A DNA stretch of 55,571 nucleotides, from NCBI GenBank assembly GCA_017404665.1, contig JAFRBX010000049.1, forward strand, positions 1 to 55,571, read 5' to 3'. Under the pieces are notes generated by a model, which had not been told where the DNA came from, searched no databases, and saw only the letters and a program-made list of their open reading frames with translations. Below are positions 8,010-15,694 of the stretch, one piece after another. The translations under genes were made by a program, and so were the position numbers. The stretch is from Ruminococcus sp. GTDB taxonomy: Bacteria > Bacillota > Clostridia > Oscillospirales > Acutalibacteraceae. Each line of letters opens with the position of its first letter. The first letter of the stretch is position 1.

Positions 8010-8202
8010 CGTCCTCACCTCACCTCCGAAACTTCTCGTTACTGATCCTCGATAAAACTTAATAAACAATCAATCAAGCATCAGTATGAACCATAACCGC
8101 AAGGCTTGTCCTTACAGCTATTATCTTAGCAGATACCCATCAAAGAAACTGTCGAAGCCTGCGCGATTATTTTATAACCTTTTGTCATGAACAAAAAGAA
8201 AA

Positions 8203-8225
8203 GCGAGGCTCATGTCGAACCTCAC
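8203..8225 (-). terminator. Probable terminator after rsmG
   Basis: On the minus strand GTGAGG pairs with CCTCGC (one G-U pair) and is followed by TTTTCTTTTTG. It lies about 110 bases past the rsmG stop, before noc. The 8010-8333 stretch otherwise holds palindromic element A2 and nothing else I recognise. Confidence 0.5.
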
Positions 8226-8238
8226 TTTTTATGATTCG

Positions 8239-8290
8239 TCATTGCGAAACCCTTGAACGCGCGTGTTCAAGGGCTGTAGCAATCTCAACT
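8239..8290. repeat. Palindromic element A2
   Basis: The ends TCATTGCGA and GCAATCTCAA enclose a centre CCCTTGAACGCGCGTGTTCAAGGG-like palindrome, unrelated in sequence to the centres of other copies. Confidence 0.7.
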
Positions 8291-8333
8291 GATTGAAAAG
8301 ATAAAGACACATCGCAGCTATGAAAGAGATAAT

Positions 8334-9047
8334 TTACAACGGTTTATTCTGTATCGCTTTGCTTCTGCGGGGATAATTCTCAGGCGTCGCCGTGATCTTT
8401 TCGATTTCGATGATACTGCGGTCTCCCGCCGCGCTTAATACAAAATCATGCTTTGCGATCAGCCTGCCGCCAAGCGCTGAAACAGCGTTCTGAGCGTTTG
8501 CCAGCTCTTCCCCAGCTTCTTTGCCCTTCATTGCGATGAACCTGCCGCCGATTCTGACATACGGCATATCATATTCGCAAAGGGTATTCAGCGAAGCGAC
8601 CGCTCTTGATACCGCGATATCGAAGCTGTCGCGGAGTCCGGTGCGCGAACCGTCCTCCGCACGGCTGTGGATCAGTTCGACATCCTCCAAGCCTATTTCA
8701 CGGCACACTACATCTAAAAAATCCAATCGCTTCTGCAGGCTGTCCAGCAGTGTCAGCCGGATATCGGGCCGCGCGATCTTGAGCACCAAACCGGGAAAAC
8801 CCGCACCCGTACCGACGTCAATGACGCACGCACCCTTTTTTATCTCAATATAACGTAACAGCATCAAGCTATCCGCAAAATGCTTCAGCGCCACATCCTC
8901 CGGCGCAGTCAGCGCAGTCAGATTGATCTTTTCGTTCCACGCAATAAGCAGATCATCATATCGGCATAATCGGTCGATTGCTTCATCATCAAGCACGATA
9001 TTAAACTCATCTAAGGTTGAAAGCAGAAGTTCGTTAAATTCACTCAT
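8334..9047 (-). CDS. rsmG: 16S rRNA (guanine-N7)-methyltransferase RsmG (GidB)
   Basis: This 237-residue SAM-dependent methyltransferase is predicted to methylate N7 of the 530-loop guanine (G527) of 16S rRNA, and in other bacteria its loss gives low-level streptomycin resistance. The SAM-binding glycine loop [12 protein letters not shown] is at 75-86. NEKINLTAL (38-46) and HFADS are family-typical. The gene begins inside the 3' end of mnmG (8-base overlap), the usual gidA-gidB arrangement. Length is normal for the family. Confidence 0.95.
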   Translation of the reverse strand: MSEFNELLLSTLDEFNIVLDDEAIDRLCRYDDLLIAWNEKINLTALTAPEDVALKHFADSLMLLRYIEIKKGACVIDVGTGAGFPGLVLKIARPDIRLTLLDSLQKRLDFLDVVCREIGLEDVELIHSRAEDGSRTGLRDSFDIAVSRAVASLNTLCEYDMPYVRIGGRFIAMKGKEAGEELANAQNAVSALGGRLIAKHDFVLSAAGDRSIIEIEKITATPENYPRRSKAIQNKPL

Positions 9048-10929
9048 CCGTAAACCTGCCCTTCTTTTTAACCAGAAATATCATCAGCACATTGATATCC
9101 GCGGGCGACACGCCGCTGATCCGGCTCGCCTGACCGATGTTCAGCGGACGGATCGCGCTCAGCTTTTCCTGCGCCTCCAGCCGCAGTCCTGTGATTTCAC
9201 GGTAATCGATATCTTCGGGCAGAAGCTTATGTTCCAGCTTGCGCATGTTTTCCACCGCCGCAAGCTGTTTTTTGATGTAGCCCTCATATTTCACGGCAAT
9301 TTCCACTTGTTCAAAGACTGCGGCAGGTAAATCGGGACGCAAAGTATCAACGGAGGTAAGCGCCTCGTAACTCAGTTCAGGACGCTTCAACAGCTCTATC
9401 AGCCGGATCCCCGTCTTAACGTCGGATGTTTCACGTGAAACAAGTACCCGTGTCAGCTCCTCAGACGGAGCGATCACAGTGGATGCGACGCGCTGTTTTT
9501 CCTGCACAATCAACTCCTGCTTATGCAGAAATCGCTGCCAGCGTTCCTCGTCGATCAATCCCAATTCGTGACCGATGGGAGTCAGCCTCTCGTCGGCGTT
9601 GTCCTGCCGCAGGATCAGGCGGTATTCACTGCGGCTGGTCATCATGCGATAGGGCTCGTTCGCGCCCTTTGTGACCAGATCATCGATCAATGTTCCGATA
9701 TAGGATGACGCGCGATCAAGGATCAGCGGCTTCTTGCCTTGTACCTTCAGTGCGGCATTAACGCCTGCGACAAAGCCCTGCGCCGCTGCTTCTTCATAAC
9801 CCGAAGAACCGTTAAATTGCCCCGCGCCGTACAGCCCGTGAAAATCTTTGAACTCCAGTGTCGCCAGCAGCTCCGTCGGATCGATACAATCGTATTCGAT
9901 CGCATAAGCGGGACGCATGATCATCGCATTCTCCAAGCCGGGTATCGTATGATAAAACGCCGTTTGCACTTCTTCGGGCAGCGAGGAGCTCATACCCTGC
10001 AGATACATTTCCTCCGTATCCTCGCCGCACGGTTCAATAAACAGCTGGTGACGCTTTTTATCCGCAAAACGGACGATCTTGTCCTCCAGACTCGGGCAAT
10101 AGCGCGGACCGATACCCTCGATCTTACCGCCGTACAGAGGAGAACGATGGATATTATCAAGGATGATCTGTTTGGTTTGCTCATTTGTCCAACTCACATG
10201 ACAGACAACTTTATTCTGCAGGGGAAAGAGGGTGTCATAGGAAAACGGAACCGTCGGCTCGTCGCCCTCCTGTACCTCCAGACCGGAAAAGTCGATCGAA
10301 GAGCGCTTCACGCGCGCGGGCGTCCCGGTTTTAAAACGACGGGTCTTAACGCCGAGTTTACGTAAACTCTCTCCCAAGAATGCCGCGGGAAAGATGCCGT
10401 CGGGACCGCTCTCAAAGCTGACCTCGCCGACGTAGATGCGTCCGCCGAGATAGGTTCCGGTCGCTATCACAACCGCCTTTGCATGAAATACACCCAGCAT
10501 GCGGGTCGTCAGCAGCCATGCACCGTCAGCGTTCTGTTTGATATCGGTAATCTCCGCCTGACGCAGATCAAGATTCTCCTGCAGCTCCAGCTTATGCTTC
10601 ATAACAGTGGAATATTTGCGGCGGTCGATCTGCGCGCGCAGTGAATGGACAGCAGGACCTTTTCCGCGGTTCAGCATCCTGCTCTGCAAAGTACATTCAT
10701 CTGCCGTCCTGCCCATCTCGCCGCCCAGCGCGTCGATCTCACGCACCAGATGACCCTTTGCCGTACCGCCGATCGACGGATTGCAGGGGCAGTTGCCGAC
10801 AGCATCCATATTAATCGTGAATACAGCCGTGCGGCAGCCCATCCGCGCCGCCGCCAAAGCCGCTTCGATCCCGGCGTGTCCCGCACCGATCACAGCGACG
10901 TCATATTCACCTGCAAAATAGGTTGACAT
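9040..10929 (-). CDS. mnmG: tRNA uridine-34 carboxymethylaminomethyl enzyme MnmG (GidA)
   Basis: This 629-residue FAD protein works with MnmE to install the cmnm5 group on the wobble uridine of certain tRNAs. The N-terminal dinucleotide fold is [21 protein letters not shown] (about 11-31), followed by the [11 protein letters not shown] motif with its cysteine. The C-terminal helical domain ends in the family-typical ...[18 protein letters not shown] chose ATG 10929, preceded by AAGGTGATAGAA, over the GTG at 10938 that overlaps that site. A perfect parS site lies inside the gene and encodes Val-Ser-Arg-Glu-Thr near residue 498, so this coding sequence carries a chromosome-segregation signal. 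Confidence 0.95.
   Translation of the reverse strand: MSTYFAGEYDVAVIGAGHAGIEAALAAARMGCRTAVFTINMDAVGNCPCNPSIGGTAKGHLVREIDALGGEMGRTADECTLQSRMLNRGKGPAVHSLRAQIDRRKYSTVMKHKLELQENLDLRQAEITDIKQNADGAWLLTTRMLGVFHAKAVVIATGTYLGGRIYVGEVSFESGPDGIFPAAFLGESLRKLGVKTRRFKTGTPARVKRSSIDFSGLEVQEGDEPTVPFSYDTLFPLQNKVVCHVSWTNEQTKQIILDNIHRSPLYGGKIEGIGPRYCPSLEDKIVRFADKKRHQLFIEPCGEDTEEMYLQGMSSSLPEEVQTAFYHTIPGLENAMIMRPAYAIEYDCIDPTELLATLEFKDFHGLYGAGQFNGSSGYEEAAAQGFVAGVNAALKVQGKKPLILDRASSYIGTLIDDLVTKGANEPYRMMTSRSEYRLILRQDNADERLTPIGHELGLIDEERWQRFLHKQELIVQEKQRVASTVIAPSEELTRVLVSRETSDVKTGIRLIELLKRPELSYEALTSVDTLRPDLPAAVFEQVEIAVKYEGYIKKQLAAVENMRKLEHKLLPEDIDYREITGLRLEAQEKLSAIRPLNIGQASRISGVSPADINVLMIFLVKKKGRFTDE
9427..9442. promoter_or_regulatory. 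parS: parS site 2, inside mnmG
   Basis: An exact TGTTTCACGTGAAACA lies within the coding sequence of mnmG. The palindrome is read as VSRET on the coding strand. Confidence 0.95.
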
Positions 10930-10978
10930 TTCTATCACCTTTTCATTACTATATATGCTTATTTAATTGATATCTACT

Positions 10979-11006
10979 AGTTACTAACCACCAGCCACTG
11001 ACCACT
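10979..11006. repeat. Heptad repeat array 6 (4 units), next to parS 3
   Basis: The units are AGTTACT, AACCACC, AGCCACT, GACCACT. The array ends five bases before parS 3. Confidence 0.7.
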
Positions 11007-11011
11007 AAAAA

Positions 11012-11027
11012 TGTTTCACGTGAAACA
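11012..11027. promoter_or_regulatory. parS: parS site 3 (perfect 16-mer)
   Basis: An exact TGTTTCACGTGAAACA lies in the mnmE-mnmG gap, ten bases past the mnmE stop codon. Confidence 0.95.
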
Positions 11028-11037
11028 ATTTCAAAAA

Positions 11038-12408
11038 CTACTTGCCAACACAGAACTGATGAAAGACCTTGTCGATCACCTCATCGGTAACACTTTCGCC
11101 GGTCAGCTCACAGAGATATTCGATCGCTTCTTCGATCAGAACCGTGACGGCGTCCAGCGTTAACCCTATATGTAGTGTTTCTATTGCTTCAGAAATACTA
11201 TTTACAGACTTCTGTGTCAATGTGCGCTGCCGCTCATTATAAATCAGCGTACTTGCAGAATTGATATCCCCAACAGCGCATACACGCTTGATCGCTCCGA
11301 TCAACGTTTCAGCGCTGTCGTCAAATTTTGCCGACATGCTGACGATCTCATTAAAACTCTCCCTGATGATGCTGTCATCCAGTCCTCTTGGCAGATCGCT
11401 TTTATTGAGGATGGCAACGGCAGGGACGTCCTTGGCCATAGCGATGATATCGCGGTCGTCGTCCGACAGGGGAGAGGACGCGTCAAATACACACAGCAAA
11501 AGGGCAGCGCTGCCCGCACGTGTTTTGGCTTTGTTGACGCCGATGCTTTCGATCTCGTCTTTTGTTTCACGGATACCGGCGGTATCACTGAGATTAAGCA
11601 CGATGTCACCTAGGCTGACGCTTTCCTCTACGATATCTCTCGTCGTTCCGGCAATAGAAGTAACGATGCTTTTATCATAGCCCGCCAGCAGATTCATCAG
11701 TGTGCTTTTTCCGACGTTCGGCTTGCCTGCAATTACCGTGTCGATACCGTCCTTCAATACGCGTCCGTTATCGTAATCGTGCAGAATGTCCGTCAATTCT
11801 GTTTTCGCGGTCTTTAATGCTTCGCGCAGAGAGTTGTCCTCAACAGCGGGGATATCCTCCTCGGGATAATCCGCCCACGCGTTCAGGTGCGCCGCCCGAT
11901 CCAGCAGATTGTCCTTAACCGCATTGATACGGCGTGACAGCGCGCCTTCCTTAACCTGTAATGCAGCTCTGAGTGACGCCTTGGATCGGGACGATATCAG
12001 ATCCATCACCGATTCCGCTTCGATGAGATCAAGCTTGCCGTTCAAAAAAGCTCGTTTGGTAAATTCCCCCGCCTGTGCCGCCTCAGCGCCCGCATTATAA
12101 ACAGCTCTGAGCACGCGCGCGGTGATATACACGCCGCCATGACAGGAAAGCTCTACGACATTTTCTCCCGTATAGCTGTGAGGCTCGCGGAAGACGGTCG
12201 CGATACATTCGTCGATCCTGTCGCCGCAGTCATAAGCGGCGCCGAGCATGCAGGTATAACCCTTCATTTCACTCAGATGTTTTCCCGATTTTGATTGAAA
12301 AACCTTGTCCGCAATCATAATTGCTTCACTGCCCGAGATACGGATAACCGATATCCCGGCGCTTGCCTGCGCGCTCGAGATTGCGGCTATAGTGGATATT
12401 CTTTCCAT
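11038..12408 (-). CDS. mnmE: tRNA modification GTPase MnmE (TrmE)
   Basis: This 456-residue GTPase partners MnmG in wobble-uridine modification. Residues 1-120 form the tetrahydrofolate-binding N-domain. The G-domain carries G1 AGKPNVGKS (227-235), G2 in AGTTRD (253-258), G3 DTAG (275-278) and G4 NKSD (335-338). The C-terminal FCVGK is the short form of the family's catalytic CxGK tail. I chose ATG 12408, which has AGGTAAG just upstream and gives MERISTIAAIS, the usual start; an in-frame upstream ATG at 12438 lacks support. It is followed by a heptad array and a parS site before mnmG. Confidence 0.95.
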   Translation of the reverse strand: MERISTIAAISSAQASAGISVIRISGSEAIMIADKVFQSKSGKHLSEMKGYTCMLGAAYDCGDRIDECIATVFREPHSYTGENVVELSCHGGVYITARVLRAVYNAGAEAAQAGEFTKRAFLNGKLDLIEAESVMDLISSRSKASLRAALQVKEGALSRRINAVKDNLLDRAAHLNAWADYPEEDIPAVEDNSLREALKTAKTELTDILHDYDNGRVLKDGIDTVIAGKPNVGKSTLMNLLAGYDKSIVTSIAGTTRDIVEESVSLGDIVLNLSDTAGIRETKDEIESIGVNKAKTRAGSAALLLCVFDASSPLSDDDRDIIAMAKDVPAVAILNKSDLPRGLDDSIIRESFNEIVSMSAKFDDSAETLIGAIKRVCAVGDINSASTLIYNERQRTLTQKSVNSISEAIETLHIGLTLDAVTVLIEEAIEYLCELTGESVTDEVIDKVFHQFCVGK

Positions 12409-12436
12409 AAACTTACCTATCCAATCATCTTCTATC

Positions 12437-12471
12437 ATCTACTGATCACTAGTCATTAGCCACTGACCACT
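12437..12471. repeat. Heptad repeat array 7 (about 5 units)
   Basis: The units include ATCTACT, GATCACT, AGTCATT, AGCCACT and GACCACT. They sit between the mnmE start and a terminator. Confidence 0.65.
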
Positions 12472-12477
12472 AAAAAT

Positions 12478-12499
12478 GCGGACGGATTACTCCGCCCGC
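12478..12499 (-). terminator. Terminator between jag and mnmE
   Basis: On the minus strand GCGGGCGGA / TCCGTCCGC with a 4-base loop is followed by ATTTTTAG. It should separate the rpmH-to-jag transcription run from mnmE. Confidence 0.7.
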
Positions 12500-12520
12500 A
12501 GTCACTTATAATACCATATC

Positions 12521-12603
12521 GGTTGAGATTGCCACGGGAGAACCCTCAGTCAGCTTTGCTGACAGCTCCCTTAGAAAAGGGAGCCTTTGCCCTCGCAATG
12601 ACA
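12521..12603. repeat. Palindromic element A3, near-identical inverse of A1
   Basis: This 83-bp element GGTTGAGATTGCCAC ... TCGCAATGACA has an inner CTCCCTTAGAAAAGGGAG hairpin. It directly abuts the jag stop codon and matches the reverse complement of 7112-7193 with about three differences. Confidence 0.85.
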
Positions 12604-13392
12604 TTATTTATGATCGATTCTGCCGTAAAGACCGATCTCGCCGCCTTCATTGATAGGCTTGCGGTCGGGGTTGGGAGCGGGAGCAGACTGCTTGGGCTTC
12701 GAGCCTCTTCTGCCGTAGTTGGAGCGTCTGCCACCTCTGCCGCGGTTGAAGTTCTTGCTCTTGCCGTCGGGACCGATTACAACATGACGGTTCATATTCT
12801 CGCCTTCGCTCCAGGAGGTAGCGCCATCGATTTTCTGAACTGCCGTATGGATGATGCGGCGCTCATAGGGATTCATCGGCTCTAAAGAGCTCTTTCTGCC
12901 GGTCTTGGCGGCTTTAATCGCCAATCTGCGGCCAAGAGATTCCAGCGTTTTTTCACGCTTCTCGCGATAATCTCCGGTATTGATGACGACTCTCTTGTAA
13001 GAGTTGTCAACACGGTTAGCCGCAAGACAGGCAAGATACTGCAGCGCATCGAGTGTTTCGCCGCGTCTGCCGATGATGAAGCCGACGTCCTCGCCCTCGA
13101 TATCGATGGTGATAACGTTATCTTCATCCGTTGTTGTAACGGTGATATCGTTCAGATCCATATTACGGATGATATTCCTGATAAAATCCTCCGCAGTCTG
13201 TGCGGCGCTCTGCTTGAGCGTGACCTTTACCTTGGCGGGTCTTCCGCCGAAAAGACCCAGAACCTTCTTGCTCTGCATCTCTAAAATTTCAAATTCAATA
13301 CGTTCATCAAACGTTTCTACGCCCAATTCTTTACAGGCGGCTTCTTTTGCTTCTTCTACGGTCGCGCCGGTAGCGATAGCTTCTTTTAACAA
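12604..13392 (-). CDS. jag: RNA-binding protein KhpB (Jag)
   Basis: This is a 262-residue Jag/KhpB protein, an RNA-binding factor that in streptococci affects cell elongation. The order is Jag N-domain (1-52, with KVLGLFGGRPAKV), a KH domain with the GxxG loop IIGRRGETLDALQ near 110-122, then an R3H domain with NPYERRIIHTAVQ. A Gly/Arg-rich tail (GRGGRRSNYGRRG) follows and ends NEGGEIGLYGRIDHK. The start appears to be TTG (13392) behind AGAAGGTGTCATT; no ATG or GTG fits. It lies downstream of yidC, as in most Firmicutes. Confidence 0.92.
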   Translation of the reverse strand: MLKEAIATGATVEEAKEAACKELGVETFDERIEFEILEMQSKKVLGLFGGRPAKVKVTLKQSAAQTAEDFIRNIIRNMDLNDITVTTTDEDNVITIDIEGEDVGFIIGRRGETLDALQYLACLAANRVDNSYKRVVINTGDYREKREKTLESLGRRLAIKAAKTGRKSSLEPMNPYERRIIHTAVQKIDGATSWSEGENMNRHVVIGPDGKSKNFNRGRGGRRSNYGRRGSKPKQSAPAPNPDRKPINEGGEIGLYGRIDHK

Positions 13393-13411
13393 AATGACAC
13401 CTTCTTTTATT

Positions 13412-13443
13412 TAGTGACCAGTGGTCAGTGACTAGTGGTTAGT
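13412..13443. repeat. Heptad repeat array 8 (4.5 units, best preserved)
   Basis: TAGTGAC, CAGTGGT, CAGTGAC, TAGTGGT, TAGT is an almost uninterrupted YAGTGRY array between yidC and jag. Confidence 0.8.
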
Positions 13444-13461
13444 TCCGATTATTTTAAATAA

Positions 13462-14433
13462 TTACTTTTTCTTTTTCGCGTTAGCGGATTGCTGCGGCGC
13501 CGATATAGGCTGATAATCATACGGTACCTTGGCTTCCTTCAGCTCCAGCAGAGCGATATGTTCCGCTTCGGATCTGGCTATCATATGCGCCGGTGAATAG
13601 AATTTGTTGATGATCAGCGACTGGACAAAACCGAAAATCGTGGACCATACCCAGTAGAAGCCGACAGCCCCGGGAACGATATAAGAGATATATACCGTGA
13701 GCAGCGGCAGCGCGAGCATCATATACTTCATGCAGCCCTGCTGTCCCTGCATGGGGTTGCCCTGCATCCTCATGGTCAGCAGCTGTGATCCTAAAGAAGT
13801 TACCAGACAGAGGATCGGGATGATGATGATCCAGGAGGTAAAGCCGGTATCCTTCGGAATAGACAGAAGATCGAGTCCCAAAAATTTAAAACCGCCGGCA
13901 AGATTATGTATCTCGCCGATCTCTTTTGCCGGCAAACCCTGTCCTATCAGCAGATTGACGTTGTCGGCATTCGTAAAGAGCTTGAGCGCGTTCATTTCGG
14001 AGTAGATGCTGTTCTGCGTGACATAGACGCCGGGGATCATATTGATCTGAGTGAGTGCCTGAGAAGAAAGATGGATAACGTTGGAAAGCGGTCTGACAAC
14101 CGAATAATAAATGCCCAGCATGATGATCATAGGGAAGAGAGAGGTTGCGCAGCCGGACATGGGAGATACGCCTTCTTTTTCATACAGCTTTTGTATCTCT
14201 TCATTCTGCTTTGCCTTATTATTGGCATACTTTTCTCTGATTTCCTTCTGCTTCGCCTGCAAGGAAGCGTTCGCAGCCATACTTTTCTGCTGCTTGATCG
14301 ACGAAGGAAACAGAATAGCTCTGAATATCAGGGTAAACACGATGATGGCGATACCGAAATTCTGAAATACCCAGAATATCGCCCACAGGACGTAGCCGAA
14401 AATGCTACCGATAAAATTGAAAACTGTAAACAT
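13462..14433 (-). CDS. yidC: Membrane protein insertase YidC/OxaA
   Basis: This 323-residue YidC family insertase helps place proteins into the cytoplasmic membrane. It has about five membrane segments. The conserved arginine of the hydrophilic groove lies in FTLIFRAILFP near residue 38. A basic coiled-coil hairpin (QAKQKEIREKYANNKAKQNEEI) follows the first groove helix, and the tail ends in KKKK, which favours ribosome contact. There is no lipoprotein cysteine at the N-terminus, unlike Bacillus SpoIIIJ. It sits in the standard rnpA-yidD-yidC-jag order. Confidence 0.93.
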   Translation of the reverse strand: MFTVFNFIGSIFGYVLWAIFWVFQNFGIAIIVFTLIFRAILFPSSIKQQKSMAANASLQAKQKEIREKYANNKAKQNEEIQKLYEKEGVSPMSGCATSLFPMIIMLGIYYSVVRPLSNVIHLSSQALTQINMIPGVYVTQNSIYSEMNALKLFTNADNVNLLIGQGLPAKEIGEIHNLAGGFKFLGLDLLSIPKDTGFTSWIIIIPILCLVTSLGSQLLTMRMQGNPMQGQQGCMKYMMLALPLLTVYISYIVPGAVGFYWVWSTIFGFVQSLIINKFYSPAHMIARSEAEHIALLELKEAKVPYDYQPISAPQQSANAKKKK

Positions 14434-14471
14434 ACAACAAAGCCTTTCAACAATGATAAGTAGTCTTTAAC

Positions 14472-14702
14472 TTATTTCAGCTTATGCTTTTTTTCGGGGA
14501 CGGGGTCGTAGCCGCCCTTTGACCACGGATTGCATCTGAGTATTCTCCATAATCCCATCAATCCGCCCCTGAAAGCGCCGAAACGCTCGATCGCTTCATA
14601 GGTATACTGAGAGCAGGTGGGATAATACTTGCACTTGGGTGAGGTTCGCGGTGATATAGCAGTCTGATAAAAACGGATAAGCGCTAAAAATATTTTTTTC
14701 AT
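14472..14702 (-). CDS. yidD: Membrane protein insertion efficiency factor YidD
   Basis: This 76-residue protein has the YidD pattern: an amphipathic start ([13 protein letters not shown]), the [19 protein letters not shown] cysteine motif (residues 23-41) and the [19 protein letters not shown] end. It assists YidC-dependent insertion at the membrane. It lies between rnpA and yidC. I see no clear ribosome-binding site ahead of its ATG. Confidence 0.93.
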   Translation of the reverse strand: MKKIFLALIRFYQTAISPRTSPKCKYYPTCSQYTYEAIERFGAFRGGLMGLWRILRCNPWSKGGYDPVPEKKHKLK

Positions 14703-14756
14703 GTTATAGAAGAAGAGGTACGTTGATCATGATCCTTAGGGACCGTAAACCGAAGT

Positions 14757-15089
14757 TCAACTGATGACGCCGAGCATCTTTAAATGCTCGCGCATGTACT
14801 TTTCTACTTCGTAGCTTTTGCAGTAGGCGGTGCGGGTACGGGCTACAAAGATGATATCGTAGGAAGCGCTTTGATCTGCGTTTATATGAGCGAATGCCGC
14901 CCGGATCACTCTGCGGCTGCGGTTGCGGTTGACTGCTTTGCCGACCTTTTTTGAGGTGGTGATACCTATCCTGAGGTTATGACTTTTTGTTTTGATCGCA
15001 TAGGTAACAAGAGCGGGAGATACAAACGATTTACCTCTTCGGTAAATACGCTGAAAATCTCTGTTGCTCTTTATCGTAGTAATTTTCAT
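14757..15089 (-). CDS. rnpA: Ribonuclease P protein component
   Basis: This small basic protein of 110 residues supports the RNase P RNA in 5' trimming of tRNA precursors. The conserved NRNRSRRVIRAAF motif (about 54-66) is the RNR signature, preceded by GITTSKKVGKAV. The FVSPALVTYA strand is typical of the substrate-leader-binding cleft. It follows rpmH, separated by a hairpin that may attenuate read-through. Confidence 0.93.
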   Translation of the reverse strand: MKITTIKSNRDFQRIYRRGKSFVSPALVTYAIKTKSHNLRIGITTSKKVGKAVNRNRSRRVIRAAFAHINADQSASYDIIFVARTRTAYCKSYEVEKYMREHLKMLGVIS

Positions 15090-15178
15090 GGAACCACCGG
15101 ATGCGTCACAATGACGATTCTGATCCCGTCAGGGATCGAAAATGATGAAAAGCATAACATCCTATAAATGAAAAGAAA

Positions 15179-15198
15179 GACCACTGCCTTCAGTGGCC
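15179..15198. terminator. Hairpin between rpmH and rnpA
   Basis: The stem GGCCACTG / CAGTGGTC with a 4-base loop is followed on the minus strand by TTTCTTTTC and on the plus strand by TTTTT. It probably reduces rnpA transcription relative to rpmH. Confidence 0.75.
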
Positions 15199-15209
15199 TT
15201 TTTGACAAC

Positions 15210-15344
15210 TCAGTAGGACAACTGCTTTCTGCCCTTTGCTCTTCTTCTGGAAAGAACCTTGCGGCCGTTGCTGGTAGACATTCTCTTTCTGAAGCCGTGC
15301 TCCTTTTTGCGATGGATCTTCTTAGGCTGGTATGTTCTGAACAT
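15210..15344 (-). CDS. rpmH: Ribosomal protein L34
   Basis: This 44-residue, very basic large-subunit protein begins [20 protein letters not shown] and continues with [20 protein letters not shown], the canonical L34. A perfect AGGAGGAGG lies four to five bases before the ATG, and a strong promoter (TTGACT-17-TATAAT) is upstream. It is the first gene of the left arm, as in nearly all bacteria where rpmH faces away from dnaA. Confidence 0.97.
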   Translation of the reverse strand: MFRTYQPKKIHRKKEHGFRKRMSTSNGRKVLSRRRAKGRKQLSY

Positions 15345-15384
15345 TGTTCCTCCTCCTTTCGGGTGCATAACCTTACAAGATAGC

Positions 15385-15413
15385 ATTATAGCTTAATTTT
15401 TCTTATTAGTCAA
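15385..15413 (-). promoter_or_regulatory. rpmH promoter
   Basis: On the minus strand TTGACT, 17 bases, TATAAT. It is close to consensus and about 40 bases before the rpmH start. Confidence 0.85.
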
Positions 15414-15694
15414 TATCTAAAATCGTTTATTTACGCTATTTTTTTGATCTGTTTTTATCGATTTTCAAGGATACCACAATATATAGTATTCATCCTATTT
15501 TTAGACACAATCAAGGAAAAAATACCGCTGTCATAATGCACATTTTTATGGATATATATAATACTTATATATATAATTTTTTCCACAATTAAGGTTGCTT
15601 TTATGTGGAAAATTTGATATAATAATTTTGATTATGGGCTCAATATAGTCAGTCATACTATAGATTGGTTTACCAATCATCAAAGGGGAACGAT
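15414..15694. other. oriC: Probable replication origin (oriC) between rpmH and dnaA
   Basis: This gene-free stretch is strongly AT-rich, with a TATATA-rich run at about 15551-15578 that would suit duplex unwinding. DnaA-box-like sites with one mismatch to TTATCCACA occur at 15579-15587 (TTTTCCACA) and 15604-15612 (TGTGGAAAA, opposite strand). I found no exact TTATCCACA in it. Gene strand switches here from minus to plus, as expected where forks diverge. The dnaA-dnaN gap (17024-17293) is a second possible part of the origin. Confidence 0.65.
15595..15623 (+). promoter_or_regulatory. dnaA promoter with DnaA-box-like sites
   Basis: TTGCTT, 17 bases, TATAAT. One box-like site (TGTGGAAAA) falls in the spacer and the other ends eight bases before the -35, an arrangement that would allow DnaA to repress its own gene. 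Confidence 0.7.

Noticed and set aside
15168-15383. 71-codon plus-strand ORF over rpmH
   Set aside because: It is the antisense shadow of the 44-residue L34 gene, which has a perfect ribosome site and promoter.
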